DNA of 64,000 bases from Hymenobacter sp. 5317J-9 (GCF_022921075.1 NZ_CP095050.1:1922001-1986000), one strand, 5' to 3'; positions 32,293 through 45,055 are shown, numbered from the stretch's first letter. Translations and numbers: made by a program. The notes: generated from the letters alone by a model not told the origin.

Positions 32293-33618
32293 TTAGCTGT
32301 GCAGGGTCCGGAATTCTTCGGCCGTTACGGGCTTGTCCGTAACAACAACTTTGCCGCGCAGGTTTTCGAGCACTTTCTCTGCCAGAATGGCCTCGTACTC
32401 GTTCACGAAGTTCTTGCCGTTCTCCTGCTTCAGGTACTGGTCGGCGTAGCTGCGCATCGACTCGCGCATCTCGTCGGGCATGTTCGGCATGTTGAACTGG
32501 CCCATGATTTTGTCGAGGGTGCGGTTCACGATTTCGTCGTTGCTCACTTTCAGGCCGGCTTCTTCCACCACCTTGTTGCGAATCATGCTCCACTTCAGCT
32601 CCTTCTCGTAGTCGGTGTAGTGCTGCTCCACCAGCTCGGGCGTCAGTTTGCCCTCGTTGGCGCGCACCAGCCACTTCTTGAAGAACTCCGTGGGGATTTT
32701 GATGTCCACGGTGTTCACCAGCTGCTCCACGATGCTGTTGTTCAGCGCACCTTCGGCCTCGCGGTCGTAGTTCGACTGAATGGTTTCGCGCACTTTGGCG
32801 TCGAACTCTTCCTGGCTCGAAACAGCCTCGGGGCCGAACACCTTATCGAACAGCTCCTGGTTGAACTCCGGAGCCGCCGTGCGGTTCACCTTCTCCACGT
32901 TGAACACGTAGTCGCCGGTGGCCTCCGTGGCCTCGGCCTTGCTCAGGCCCGAGAAGTTCGAAATCGAAGCCGCGTCGTTGTTGAAAGCCTTTTGCAGGTC
33001 GAACGTAATCACGTCGCCGCCCTTTTTGCCCACAAACTGCTCCTGCTGGTCAGCCGCCACTTTGTTGATGGGCAGCAGCACGGTGCGGCCTTCGCCTTCT
33101 TCGTCGGCCTTCTTCAGCTTGCCGAAGAGGTAATCGCCGGCCTCCGAAGCCTCGGGGTTGGTGGTTTCGCCGTACTGACGAGCAATTTGCTCGTTGGTCT
33201 GGGCCAGGGTGTCGTCGTCGATGGTCACCTTGTGCAGCTCGGCCGTCAGGCTTTCGGGCAGGGTGAAGTCGGGCAGCAGGCCCAGCTCAAACTGGAAATC
33301 GAAGTCTTTGTCGGTGTCGAAATCCACGTTGCTGGCCACGGGCAGGGGCTCGCCCAGCAGCTTGATGTTGTTCTCCTTAATATAGGAGTCCACGGCCTTG
33401 CCCAGCATTTTGTTGATTTCCTCAGCCAGAATGCCTTTGCCGTACATTTTGCGCACCATGCCCACGGGCACCATGCCCGGGCGGAAACCCTTCACCTGGG
33501 CGCGCTTGGTGTACTCCTTGATTTGCTTGTCGACGGTGGGCGCGTAGTCGGCTTCGGTCAGGTGCACGGTCAGCAGCCCGGTCAGCTGCTCGTCGTTCTT
33601 GTCGAGGGTAATGTTCAA
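32293..33618 (-). CDS. tig: Trigger factor (ribosome-associated chaperone)
   Basis: The 441-residue protein has the trigger factor layout: an N-terminal ribosome-binding domain with the signature KGFRPGMVPVGMVRKMYG (about residues 43-60), a central region in the place of the peptidyl-prolyl isomerase domain (about 150-250, poorly conserved as usual in Bacteroidota), and a helical C-terminal chaperone domain. It binds ribosomes by the exit tunnel and shields nascent chains. The start MNITLDKNDEQL is a TTG codon at 33618; no in-frame ATG would keep the ribosome-binding domain. It is followed by clpP, as in many bacteria, and preceded by tRNA-Leu on the same strand. Confidence 0.94.
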   Translation of the reverse strand: MNITLDKNDEQLTGLLTVHLTEADYAPTVDKQIKEYTKRAQVKGFRPGMVPVGMVRKMYGKGILAEEINKMLGKAVDSYIKENNIKLLGEPLPVASNVDFDTDKDFDFQFELGLLPDFTLPESLTAELHKVTIDDDTLAQTNEQIARQYGETTNPEASEAGDYLFGKLKKADEEGEGRTVLLPINKVAADQQEQFVGKKGGDVITFDLQKAFNNDAASISNFSGLSKAEATEATGDYVFNVEKVNRTAAPEFNQELFDKVFGPEAVSSQEEFDAKVRETIQSNYDREAEGALNNSIVEQLVNTVDIKIPTEFFKKWLVRANEGKLTPELVEQHYTDYEKELKWSMIRNKVVEEAGLKVSNDEIVNRTLDKIMGQFNMPNMPDEMRESMRSYADQYLKQENGKNFVNEYEAILAEKVLENLRGKVVVTDKPVTAEEFRTLHS

Positions 33619-33658
33619 AACAGGGGAGCCGGCTTCCGCTGGCCAGGTTGAGTGGTTG

Positions 33659-33691
33659 AAAAAAAAGCCTCCAGCCTATGCGACTGAAGGC
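33659..33691 (-). terminator. Terminator downstream of tRNA-Leu
   Basis: On the minus strand GCCTTCAG (33691-33684) pairs with CTGGAGGC (33674-33667) with one G-T wobble and is followed by eight T residues (33666-33659). It separates the tRNA from tig. Confidence 0.75.
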
Positions 33692-33706
33692 CGTATCAGA
33701 AAAAAG

Positions 33707-33788
33707 TGCGGATAGAGGGACTCGAACCCACACGCCTTGCGGCACCAGATCCTAAGTCTGGCACGTCTACCAATTTCGCCATATCCGC
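33707..33788 (-). tRNA. tRNA-Leu (anticodon TAG)
   Basis: An 82-base cloverleaf: 7-bp acceptor stem GCGGATA/TATCCGC with discriminator A, anticodon stem CCAGA/TCTGG enclosing loop CTTAGGA (anticodon TAG), a class II long variable arm (TGCCGCAAGGCGT region), and T-loop GGTTCGAGTCC. The CCA end is not encoded. Confidence 0.95.
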
Positions 33789-33821
33789 ATATGGTGCCGC
33801 ACGCCGATTGCTACGGGCCCG

Positions 33822-33852
33822 CAAAGGTACTCGGGAAAATCCTTGCGCGCAA
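33822..33852 (-). promoter_or_regulatory. Promoter for tRNA-Leu
   Basis: Minus-strand TTG at 33852-33850 and TACCTTTG at 33829-33822 are separated by 20 bases, a good match to the Bacteroidota -33/-7 promoter. The -7 box lies 33 bases before the tRNA. Confidence 0.72.
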
Positions 33853-33925
33853 AGTGCGGGTATAAGTAGGCTGCGGTGCCTTGTGAAGCCACCTTTTCTA
33901 CGCGGCCGTTGTTACTTTACCCATT

Positions 33926-36133
33926 ATGCCTCCCGTTATCTCTCCCGAAGCTGAGCGTCAGGAAATCCTGCGTCACTACCGCCGCTTGCTGCGCACGGCC
34001 AAACCGTACCTGAAGGACGGCGACCCCAAGCTGATTAAAAAAGCATTTAATCAGAGCCTTGAGGCGCACAAGGAAATGCGCCGGAAGTCGGGCGAGCCCT
34101 ACATTCTGCACCCACTGGCAGTGGCCCAGATTGCGGTAGAGGAAATTGGGCTGGGCACCACGAGCATTGTGGCGGCGCTGCTGCACGACGTGGTGGAGGA
34201 CACGCCCACCGAAATTTCGGACATTGAGCGCGAGTTCGGCCCCAAGGTGGCCCGCATCATTGACGGGCTGACCAAGATTTCGGGCGTTTTTGAGTACGGT
34301 ACCAGCGAGCAGGCCGAAAACTTCCGCAAAATGCTGCTCACGCTGAGCGAGGACGTGCGCGTGATTCTCATCAAAATTGCTGACCGCCTGCACAACATGC
34401 GGACGCTGGACTCGATGCCGCGGCACAAGCAGCTGAAAATTGCCTCGGAAACGCTCTACCTGTATGCGCCGCTGGCCCACCGGCTGGGGCTCTACACGAT
34501 AAAGAGTGAGCTGGAGGATTTGTACCTGAAGTTCACGGATACGGAGACGTACAACGACATCAAGTCGAAGGTGCGGCAAAGCCAGGCGGCGCGTAACCGC
34601 TTCATCAAGGAGTTTGTGCAGCCGATTGATGATGAGCTGAAGGCGCAGGGCTTCGACTACGAGATAAAAGGCCGGCCGAAGAGCATTTATTCCATCCTGA
34701 AAAAGATGAAGAAGCAGAACATCACCTTTGATGAGGTGTATGACCTGTTTGCCATTCGCGTGATTCTGGATGTGCCGCCGGAGCAGGAGAAAGCGGCCTG
34801 CTGGCAGGTGTATAGCATCGTAACGGACTTTTACCAGCCCAACCCCGACCGCCTGCGCGACTGGGTGAGCACGCCTAAAGCCAACGGCTACGAGAGCCTG
34901 CACACCACCGTGATGAGCCGGGCCGGGCAGTGGGTGGAGGTGCAAATCCGTTCGCGTCGCATGGACGACATCGCCGAAAAAGGATACGCCGCGCACTGGA
35001 AATACAAGGATACCGGCAGCATTCAGCCCGAAAGCTCCCTGGAAGGCTGGGTGAACAAGGTGCGCGAGATGCTGGAATCGAATAATTCGAGCGCGCTGGA
35101 GTTCATGGATGAGTTCCGCCAGAACCTGTTCGTGAAGGAAGTGTACGCCTTCACGCCCAAAGGCAAGCTGGTTATTCTGCCGGACAAAGCCACGGCACTG
35201 GATTTTGCCTTCGACATCCATTCCCAAATCGGCCTGCACTGCCTCGGCGCCAAGGTGAACCAAAAGTTGGAACCGCTGAGCTATCAGTTGCACAACGGCG
35301 ACCAGGTCGAAATTCTGACCTCGCACAAGCAGCGTCCCACGCCGGAGTGGCTCAACTACGTCATCACGACCAAGGCCCGCTCCAAAATCAAAGATTTCCT
35401 GCGCGACGACAAGCGCGCCAAGGCCGAAGACGGCCGCTTCCTGCTCGAAAAGCGGATGGAAATCATCGGCGTGCCTTTCACGCAGGAAAATTTCAACCGG
35501 TTGCTGGCCTATTTTAACGTGGCCACGGCGCAGGAATTTTACTACCGCCTCGCCATCGGCCAGGTCGATGGCCGCACCATTCGCGAGTCGCTGTTTAGCT
35601 CCGATAAGCCGGTGCCTTCCGTACTCGAACCCAAAACCTTTGACCACGAGGTGCAGAAAATTCGCGGCGTGCGCCCCGATATGCTGGTGGTGGGCGAGCA
35701 CACCGACAAGTTCAACTATAGCATCGCGCGCTGCTGCAATCCTATTCCCGGCGACGACGTGTTCGGCTTCGAAACCGACCAGGGCCTCATCATCCACCGC
35801 ACCAGCTGCCCGCGCGCTGTGGATTTGATGTCGAACTACGGCAACCGCATTGTGCGCGCCAAGTGGACCGACCAGTTGGAACTGGCCTTCCTGGCTGGCA
35901 TCCGCCTCAAAGGCTCCGACCGCGTAGGCCTCGTCAACGACGTGACGCGCATCATCAGCACCAGTCTCAAGGTCAACATGCGCTCCATCACCATCAACGC
36001 CGACGATGGCATTTTTGATGGCCAGATTATGGTGTTCGTCAACGACACCGACCACCTCAACAAGCTCATTCAGCGCCTGCGCAAGGTGAATGGCGTGCTG
36101 CAGGTTGAGCGGTTCGATTCGCAGCAGGCATGA
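33926..36133 (+). CDS. RelA/SpoT-family (p)ppGpp synthetase/hydrolase
   Basis: This 735-residue enzyme is a long RSH protein that makes and degrades the alarmone (p)ppGpp. The hydrolase domain has HPLAVAQI with His62, HD at 87-88 and ED at 91-92, so hydrolase activity is probably intact. The synthetase domain includes GRPKSIYSILKKM, DLFAIRVIL, and NGYESLHTTVM followed by VEVQIRS. A TGS domain (VYAFTPKGKLVILP, residues about 408-470) and a C-terminal ACT domain (DRVGLVNDVTRIIS, end) follow. It is the first gene of an apparent operon: its TGA overlaps the next ATG as ATGA. A bifunctional Rel/SpoT role is likely; spoT or rel naming cannot be settled from sequence. Confidence 0.95.
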   Translation: MPPVISPEAERQEILRHYRRLLRTAKPYLKDGDPKLIKKAFNQSLEAHKEMRRKSGEPYILHPLAVAQIAVEEIGLGTTSIVAALLHDVVEDTPTEISDIEREFGPKVARIIDGLTKISGVFEYGTSEQAENFRKMLLTLSEDVRVILIKIADRLHNMRTLDSMPRHKQLKIASETLYLYAPLAHRLGLYTIKSELEDLYLKFTDTETYNDIKSKVRQSQAARNRFIKEFVQPIDDELKAQGFDYEIKGRPKSIYSILKKMKKQNITFDEVYDLFAIRVILDVPPEQEKAACWQVYSIVTDFYQPNPDRLRDWVSTPKANGYESLHTTVMSRAGQWVEVQIRSRRMDDIAEKGYAAHWKYKDTGSIQPESSLEGWVNKVREMLESNNSSALEFMDEFRQNLFVKEVYAFTPKGKLVILPDKATALDFAFDIHSQIGLHCLGAKVNQKLEPLSYQLHNGDQVEILTSHKQRPTPEWLNYVITTKARSKIKDFLRDDKRAKAEDGRFLLEKRMEIIGVPFTQENFNRLLAYFNVATAQEFYYRLAIGQVDGRTIRESLFSSDKPVPSVLEPKTFDHEVQKIRGVRPDMLVVGEHTDKFNYSIARCCNPIPGDDVFGFETDQGLIIHRTSCPRAVDLMSNYGNRIVRAKWTDQLELAFLAGIRLKGSDRVGLVNDVTRIISTSLKVNMRSITINADDGIFDGQIMVFVNDTDHLNKLIQRLRKVNGVLQVERFDSQQA

Positions 36134-36489
36134 GGCCGGCCGTTTCCATCGTTTGCCACGGCACCGACGTCAACGAGCGCACCCAATGCGCCCATTGGCA
36201 TTCCGAGCGCGATATCATCGGCATCCGGTTTAAGTGCTGCGATACGTTCTACGCCTGCTTCGACTGTCATCAGGAGGCCGCTGGCCACGCCCCTGTGGTA
36301 TGGCCCGCCGCCGAGTTCGACGCCGAAGCCATTTATTGCGGCAACTGCAACAGCACCCTCAGCATCGAGTGCTACTTGAGCTGTGGCAACACCTGCCCGC
36401 ACTGCCAGGCCGCCTTCAACCCCGGTTGTGCCCGGCACTACCCGCTTTATTTTGAGCAGGTCGAACCTAAAACGCCTTCTGGCGCTTAA
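36130..36489 (+). CDS. CHY-type zinc finger protein
   Basis: The 119-residue protein is rich in Cys and His (CHGTDVNERTQCAHWHS, FKCCDTFYACFDCHQEAAGH, YCGNCNSTLSIECYLSCGNTCPHC), matching the CHY zinc finger (PF05495). It should be a cytosolic zinc-binding protein; bacterial members have no settled role. It overlaps rsh by four bases (ATGA), so the two are probably translated together. A Fur-family gene begins 42 bases downstream, which may hint at a link with metal homeostasis, but this is inference from position only. Confidence 0.85.
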   Translation: MRPAVSIVCHGTDVNERTQCAHWHSERDIIGIRFKCCDTFYACFDCHQEAAGHAPVVWPAAEFDAEAIYCGNCNSTLSIECYLSCGNTCPHCQAAFNPGCARHYPLYFEQVEPKTPSGA

Positions 36490-36531
36490 CAAGCGTACGT
36501 TTTTCTGCTCGTCAACCACACCCTATATATA

Positions 36532-37149
36532 GTGCGCACTCCCGAAACAGTTTCGCCCCTCGCTCACGCACCCGAAAACCGGGCCGGCGAAGGGCAGGGG
36601 CCCGGTGGCTCTTCCGAAACCGGCTACGCCGCCAAGCACACGCCCAGCGCCGCTTCCGAAGCCACCCTCAACACCGACAAGCTGGAAGAAGTCCGCAAGC
36701 TCTTCACCGCCCACCTCGAAAACAAAGGCCTTCGCAAAACCGGCGAGCGCTATGCCATTCTCGAAGAAATCTACGCCCGCTCCGGCCACTTCGACGTCGA
36801 CGAACTTTACGCCGGCATGAAGGAGCGCGGCCTGCAGGTGAGCCGGGCCACGGTCTATAATACCCTCGATTTGCTCGTCGAGCAGGGCCTCGTCAGCAAG
36901 CACCAGTTCGGCCGCAACCTCGCCCAGTACGAGAAGAGCTACGGCTACCGCCAGCACGACCACGTCATCTGCACCGAATGTCATAAAGTGGTGGAATTCT
37001 GCGACCCGCGCATCCACGGCATCCAGACCATGGTCGGCGAGCTCCTGAACTTCCATATCTTGCACCATTCTTTAAATCTTTACGGCATCTGCGGCGACTG
37101 TCGTGCCCAGGCCGCCGCCCGTTCTTCCGCATCCGCTCCATCCGCATGA
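36532..37149 (+). CDS. Fur-family transcriptional regulator
   Basis: The 205-residue protein has an unusual N-terminal extension of about 50 low-complexity residues (MRTPETVSPLAHAPENRAGE...), then a Fur winged helix (GLRKTGERYAILEEIYARSG, VSRATVYNTLDLLVEQGLV) and the dimerisation domain with HDHVICTECHKVVEF and the structural zinc pair CTEC...CGDC. It probably represses genes in response to Fe, Zn or peroxide; the sequence does not tell Fur, Zur and PerR apart. The start is a GTG at 36532; no in-frame ATG precedes the winged helix. Its stop overlaps the next gene as ATGA. Confidence 0.87.
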   Translation: MRTPETVSPLAHAPENRAGEGQGPGGSSETGYAAKHTPSAASEATLNTDKLEEVRKLFTAHLENKGLRKTGERYAILEEIYARSGHFDVDELYAGMKERGLQVSRATVYNTLDLLVEQGLVSKHQFGRNLAQYEKSYGYRQHDHVICTECHKVVEFCDPRIHGIQTMVGELLNFHILHHSLNLYGICGDCRAQAAARSSASAPSA

Positions 37150-37496
37150 CCACCACCAGCTCCGTTCAAAACGGCATCCTTTTCGTTCGCCTCACCGGCG
37201 ACCTCATCGGCAGCCCCGATACCGACCAGCTCCTGCAGTCCGTCAACACGCACCTCGGCGACGACCTCAACCAGTGCGCCGTCGACCTCTCCGAAATCCG
37301 CTACATCAACAGCACCGGCATCGGTGTCCTCGTTTCGCTTCTCACCAAGTTCCGCAGCCGCGGCGGCGAGATGGTCCTCATCAACCCCGCCGACCATCCC
37401 AAGAAAATGCTGGCCATCACGAAGCTGAACAACATCTTCACCGTTTCGCCCGATGAAGCCACCGCCCGCCAACAGCTAACCCCGGCCGCCAATTAG
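37146..37496 (+). CDS. STAS-domain anti-sigma factor antagonist-like protein
   Basis: This 116-residue single STAS domain (SpoIIAA type) has the usual first strands (GILFVRLTGDLIGSPDTDQLL) and the phosphorylation loop YINSTGIGVL with Ser56 at the conserved site. Such proteins switch by phosphorylation of that serine and bind an anti-sigma factor or other partner; no cognate kinase or phosphatase is nearby. Its ATG overlaps the fur-family TGA, so it closes the rsh-CHY-fur-STAS group. Its stop codon lies inside the stem-loop of the terminator at 37483-37510. Confidence 0.86.
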   Translation: MTTTSSVQNGILFVRLTGDLIGSPDTDQLLQSVNTHLGDDLNQCAVDLSEIRYINSTGIGVLVSLLTKFRSRGGEMVLINPADHPKKMLAITKLNNIFTVSPDEATARQQLTPAAN

Positions 37497-37510
37497 GCGG
37501 CCGTTTTTTT
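37483..37510 (+). terminator. Terminator overlapping the STAS gene stop
   Basis: CGGCCGCC (37483-37490) pairs with GGCGGCCG (37496-37503) around AATTA and is followed by seven T residues. The TAG stop (37494-37496) falls in the loop and first base of the second arm. Confidence 0.88.
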
Positions 37511-37532
37511 GCCTTTTCGGCCCGTACTCGTC

Positions 37533-37558
37533 GGTCCTCCTGAGTAAAGCGAAGGACC
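37533..37558. repeat. Hairpin repeat with TGAG-AG-CGAAG core
   Basis: GGTCCT (37533-37538) and AGGACC (37553-37558) pair around CCTGAGTAAAGCGA. The core CTGAGTAAAGCGAAG resembles the element at 123-164. Confidence 0.5.
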
Positions 37559-37648
37559 TTATTACGAAAGAACAAGGCAGTAATTTCAACCCATAACACC
37601 AACACCTTAATAACGACCCTCCGCAAAGCCATCCACCTCGTCAGGCTG

Positions 37649-37680
37649 CCCTCTCCACCGGAGAGGGGCCGGGGGGAGGC
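37649..37680. repeat. CCCTCTCC/GGAGAGGG hairpin repeat followed by G-rich tail
   Basis: CCCTCTCC (37649-37656) and GGAGAGGG (37660-37667) pair around ACC, followed by GCCGGGGGGAGG. A diverged copy lies at 63876-63911. It occupies the purA leader region. Confidence 0.55.
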
Positions 37681-37707
37681 CCAACGTGACGGCGACCCCA
37701 AACCACC

Positions 37708-38976
37708 ATGCCAGTAGACGTATTAGTAGGCCTCCAATGGGGCGATGAAGGCAAAGGCAAAATCGTAGACGTATTAGCCCCCACCTACGACGCCGTCGCC
37801 CGCTTTCAGGGCGGCCCCAACGCCGGCCACACCCTCTATTTCGATGGCGTCAAGCACGTCCTGCACCAAGTGCCCAGCGGCATTTTCCACCCGCATATCC
37901 TCAACATCGTCGGCAACGGCGTCGTCCTCGACCCCATCGTTTTCCGCCAGGAGCTCCAAAAACTCACCGATAGGGGAGTAGACTGGTCCCAAAACCTCTA
38001 CATCTCCAAAAAAGCCCAGCTCATCCTGCCGTCACACCGCGCCCTCGACCGCATCAGCGAAGAAGCCCGCGGCAACACCAAAATCGGCAGCACCCTCAAA
38101 GGCATCGGCCCCACCTACTCCGATAAAATCGGCCGCGTCGGCCTCCGCGTCAGTCACATCCTGCTGCTCGATTTCCAGCAACGCTACCAGGAAGCTGTTG
38201 CCCAGCACGCCGCCATCGCCGCCCACCACGGCAAGCAGCTCGAAATCGAGTCTCTCGAAGCCGACTTCTTCTCCGCCGTCGAATTCCTGCGCACCCTCCA
38301 GCTCACCGACACCGAATACCTCCTCAACGACCTCCTCACCCAAGGCAAGCGCATCCTCGCCGAAGGTGCCCAGGGCTCCTTATTAGATATCGACTTCGGT
38401 TCCTATCCCTACGTTACCTCCTCCAGCACCATCGCCGCCGGCGCCTGCACCGGTCTCGGTATTGCCCCCCGCCATATTGATAAGGTGTACGGCATTACCA
38501 AAGCATACTGTACCCGCGTCGGCAGCGGCCCCTTTCCCACCGAGCTCCACGACGAAGTGGGTGAGCAAATCCGCCAAGCCGGCCGCGAGTTCGGTTCCAC
38601 CACCGGCCGTCCCCGCCGTACCGGCTGGATAGACCTGCCCGCCCTCCGCTATGCCATCATGCTCAACGGCGTCACCGAGCTGCACCTTATGAAAGCCGAC
38701 GTACTCGACGGCTTCGCCGAAATCCAGGCCTGCACCCACTACCGCACCGCCACCGGCGCCAGCACCCCCCAACTCCCCGACCCCGGCGAGCTCACCACCG
38801 TCACACCCGAGTACCTCACCCTCCCCGGCTGGAACACCGACCTTACCCAAACCACCGACGCCGCCCAACTCCCCGCCAACCTGATTACGTACCTCGAATT
38901 CCTAGAACGTGAGCTCCAGGTCCCCATCAGCATCGTTAGCGTGGGCCCAGACAGGGTTAGCACCCTCCACCGCTAA
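37708..38976 (+). CDS. purA: Adenylosuccinate synthase
   Basis: This 422-residue cytosolic enzyme makes adenylosuccinate from IMP and aspartate using GTP, the first step from IMP to AMP. The P-loop-like start LVGLQWGDEGKGKIVD and FQGGPNAGHTLYF are intact, as are the IMP/GTP regions IGPTYSDKIGR, EGAQGSLLDIDFGSYPYVTSSST and STTGRPRRTGW. Length is normal. It stands alone between the repeat-bearing leader and a strong terminator at 39012. purB, the next enzyme in AMP synthesis, is at 53128-54468 on the other strand. Confidence 0.97.
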   Translation: MPVDVLVGLQWGDEGKGKIVDVLAPTYDAVARFQGGPNAGHTLYFDGVKHVLHQVPSGIFHPHILNIVGNGVVLDPIVFRQELQKLTDRGVDWSQNLYISKKAQLILPSHRALDRISEEARGNTKIGSTLKGIGPTYSDKIGRVGLRVSHILLLDFQQRYQEAVAQHAAIAAHHGKQLEIESLEADFFSAVEFLRTLQLTDTEYLLNDLLTQGKRILAEGAQGSLLDIDFGSYPYVTSSSTIAAGACTGLGIAPRHIDKVYGITKAYCTRVGSGPFPTELHDEVGEQIRQAGREFGSTTGRPRRTGWIDLPALRYAIMLNGVTELHLMKADVLDGFAEIQACTHYRTATGASTPQLPDPGELTTVTPEYLTLPGWNTDLTQTTDAAQLPANLITYLEFLERELQVPISIVSVGPDRVSTLHR

Positions 38977-39011
38977 TTTCTCCGCAACTGGCAACATCCC
39001 CCGATTACATC

Positions 39012-39061
39012 AGCCCCGCAACTATCCCCAGCCTTAAACTGGGGATAGTTGCGGGGCTTTT
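39012..39061 (+). terminator. Terminator after purA
   Basis: A perfect 20-bp stem (39012-39031 with 39039-39058) around a 7-base loop is followed by TTTT. Its arms contain GCCCCGCAACTATCCCC and its complement. Confidence 0.92.
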
Positions 39062-39388
39062 ACATACCAATACGCCCCACACTCATTAATATAACCTTAC
39101 CCAAACCCATCAAATGATGCTGTATTCCCCGAAATACAGGATTTTCGCGCAATAGGGTAGGGGCAAAGTATCCCGTTTCGCTACATCTTCTGCTAACAGT
39201 ATCTTTCTCCAATAGCAGCTACATATCCCGCTAAGGAAGACATGTTGCTCAGCAACGCAAATGCACAATGCTGGATTGCGCAGCCTTAGCCACTCCATAA
39301 CGCAGGCTGTTGAGCAATGAAATTGATTTTTTTAGCCGCATCAATCAGCTACTTACAACCCTGAACCAACTATTTCGTTAAAGGCCGC

Positions 39389-39418
39389 TTGCCGCCCCCA
39401 AAAGTCCTCCTACCTTTG
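39389..39418 (+). promoter_or_regulatory. rRNA promoter P1
   Basis: TTG at 39389-39391 and TACCTTTG at 39411-39418 are spaced by 19 bases, matching the Bacteroidota -33/-7 promoter. The context TACCTTTGCAGTCCC is echoed by the three downstream boxes. Confidence 0.75.
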
Positions 39419-39563
39419 CAGTCCCGAAACGTCAAACGGACCAACGGAAAAGCCCAAAGCACTCGCTCAGGCACAAAATTGAAAGGTCCGGAACTCCCGT
39501 GGAAACTAGGTTGTCTAACCTCGGTAGCTAGCTGCAAGCATCGAGATTTATTTCTCAGATAGC

Positions 39564-39595
39564 TTGCACCAGCGAAAAACTCCACCGTACCTTTG
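39564..39595 (+). promoter_or_regulatory. rRNA promoter P2
   Basis: TTG at 39564-39566 and TACCTTTG at 39588-39595, spacing 21 bases, with GCAACCC following. Confidence 0.7.
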
Positions 39596-39671
39596 CAACC
39601 CGCTTCAACCGGAAGCAGCCAGAACTTGAAAATCGGAACGAGAAGAATTTAAAAAATTTTCGCCGAAAGAT

Positions 39672-39700
39672 TTGAAAATCGGAAAAAATCTCTACCTTTG
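39672..39700 (+). promoter_or_regulatory. rRNA promoter P3
   Basis: TTG at 39672-39674 (in GATTTGAAAATCGG) and TACCTTTG at 39693-39700, spacing 18 bases, followed by CACTCCCAAAAC. Confidence 0.7.
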
Positions 39701-39853
39701 CACTCCCAAAACAAGTAGAGGCAATCAAAAGCGAGGCTTAACTAGCTGGCTTACAAACAAACAAGCCGTTTTAATCGAAAGCAGCTGATTTGAAAACCGA
39801 ATCGAAAAACATAAAATTTTCGAAAAGAAGCTTTCAAATCAAAAAATAGTTTA

Positions 39854-39861
39854 TACCTTTG
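39854..39861 (+). promoter_or_regulatory. rRNA promoter P4
   Basis: TACCTTTG at 39854-39861 followed by CAATCCCAAAAC, as at P3. The -33 position has TTTC rather than TTTG, so it may be weaker. Confidence 0.6.
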
Positions 39862-39947
39862 CAATCCCAAAACGAACAGAGGTTGACAACGACAATCGCG
39901 GGCTAATACACCAGCCCACACTGATGCTTCAAATGGAAGCATCACAC

Positions 39948-39957
39948 GTTCTTTGAA
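39948..39957 (+). promoter_or_regulatory. boxA-like antitermination site before 16S
   Basis: GTTCTTTGAA resembles the rRNA boxA motif. The same CACGTTCTTTGA occurs before 23S at 42051, as expected for paired antitermination sites. Confidence 0.65.
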
Positions 39958-40050
39958 TGACGGAAACAGACAAAATAGTAAGTGTTCCACTTGCTGTTTC
40001 TTCCTCGGAAGAAGCACAGTGAAACAAACCAAGCGAAGCGAATTTGACCA

Positions 40051-40072
40051 TAACGTCAATATGTGAGCAAGG
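40051..40072 (+). other. 5' arm of the 16S processing stem
   Basis: TAACGTC (40051-40057) and GTGAGCAAGG (40063-40072) are the exact complements of GACGTTA (41653-41659) and CCTTGCTCAC (41643-41652) after 16S. Together they form the long helix that RNase III would cut to release 16S. Confidence 0.75.
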
Positions 40073-40119
40073 TCAGCACTCGACATCAGCCATGGTTCGC
40101 CATGGTGTAGAGAAATTTT

Positions 40120-41635
<1,516 letters not shown>

Positions 41636-41763
41636 GGAGCGGCCTTGCTCACGACGTTATAAGTATAAAGTATATTAGCTTGGTTATACTCTTTGTTTGT
41701 TTCCTCATTCAAATAATTTTTGAATACGGATTCTACGTTTGCCTTCGGGTATCGTCGAAACCC

Positions 41764-41837
41764 GGGCTTGTAGCTCAGGTGGTTAGAGCGCTACACTGAT
41801 AATGTAGAGGTCCGTGGTTCGAGTCCACGCAGGCCCA
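41764..41837 (+). tRNA. tRNA-Ile (anticodon GAT)
   Basis: A 74-base cloverleaf with acceptor GGGCTTG/CAGGCCC, anticodon loop CTGATAA (GAT) and T-loop GGTTCGAGTCC. First spacer tRNA between 16S and 23S. Confidence 0.95.
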
Positions 41838-41873
41838 CTAGTACTAGCGGGATTGCTGCTGGATACGAAACTC

Positions 41874-41947
41874 GGGGGATTAGCTCAGCTGGCTAGAGCA
41901 CCTGCCTTGCACGCAGGGGGTCAACGGTTCGAATCCGTTATTCTCCA
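41874..41947 (+). tRNA. tRNA-Ala (anticodon TGC)
   Basis: A 74-base cloverleaf with acceptor GGGGGAT/ATTCTCC, anticodon loop CTTGCAC (TGC) and T-loop GGTTCGAATCC. Second spacer tRNA between 16S and 23S. Confidence 0.95.
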
Positions 41948-42050
41948 CTAATACCTTATATCAATTGGATATAAAAAGAATAGAGTATTTAACGAAAATA
42001 CAGTGAACGACTGTTTTTCACAAATGTCACTAAGCACAAGAGTGACGCAC

Positions 42051-42060
42051 GTTCTTTGAC
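42051..42060 (+). promoter_or_regulatory. boxA-like antitermination site before 23S
   Basis: GTTCTTTGAC, preceded by the same CAC as the site at 39948. Confidence 0.65.
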
Positions 42061-42070
42061 GTAAGGGGTA

Positions 42071-42084
42071 ACAAAAACGAACCG
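42071..42084 (+). other. 5' arm of the 23S processing stem
   Basis: ACAAAAACGAACCG is perfectly complementary to CGGTTCGTTTTTGT at 45078-45091 after 23S, giving a 14-bp helix around the 23S precursor. Confidence 0.8.
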
Positions 42085-42130
42085 TGCCGCGCTTGGCCCC
42101 CTGGTGGGGCGTTCAACAAGCGTTGGGCAC

Positions 42131-45055
<2,925 letters not shown>

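Larger units (their letters stand above)
39062..40119 (+). other. Leader and promoter region of the rRNA operon
   Basis: This stretch of about 1060 bases holds no gene. It is much richer in A and T than its surroundings. It carries four -7 boxes (listed separately), the recurrent motif GAAAATCGGAA (near 39632 and 39673, variant near 39793), a small inverted repeat CTGTATT/AATACAG (39120-39126, 39133-39139), a boxA-like site and the 5' arm of the 16S processing stem. Confidence 0.75.
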
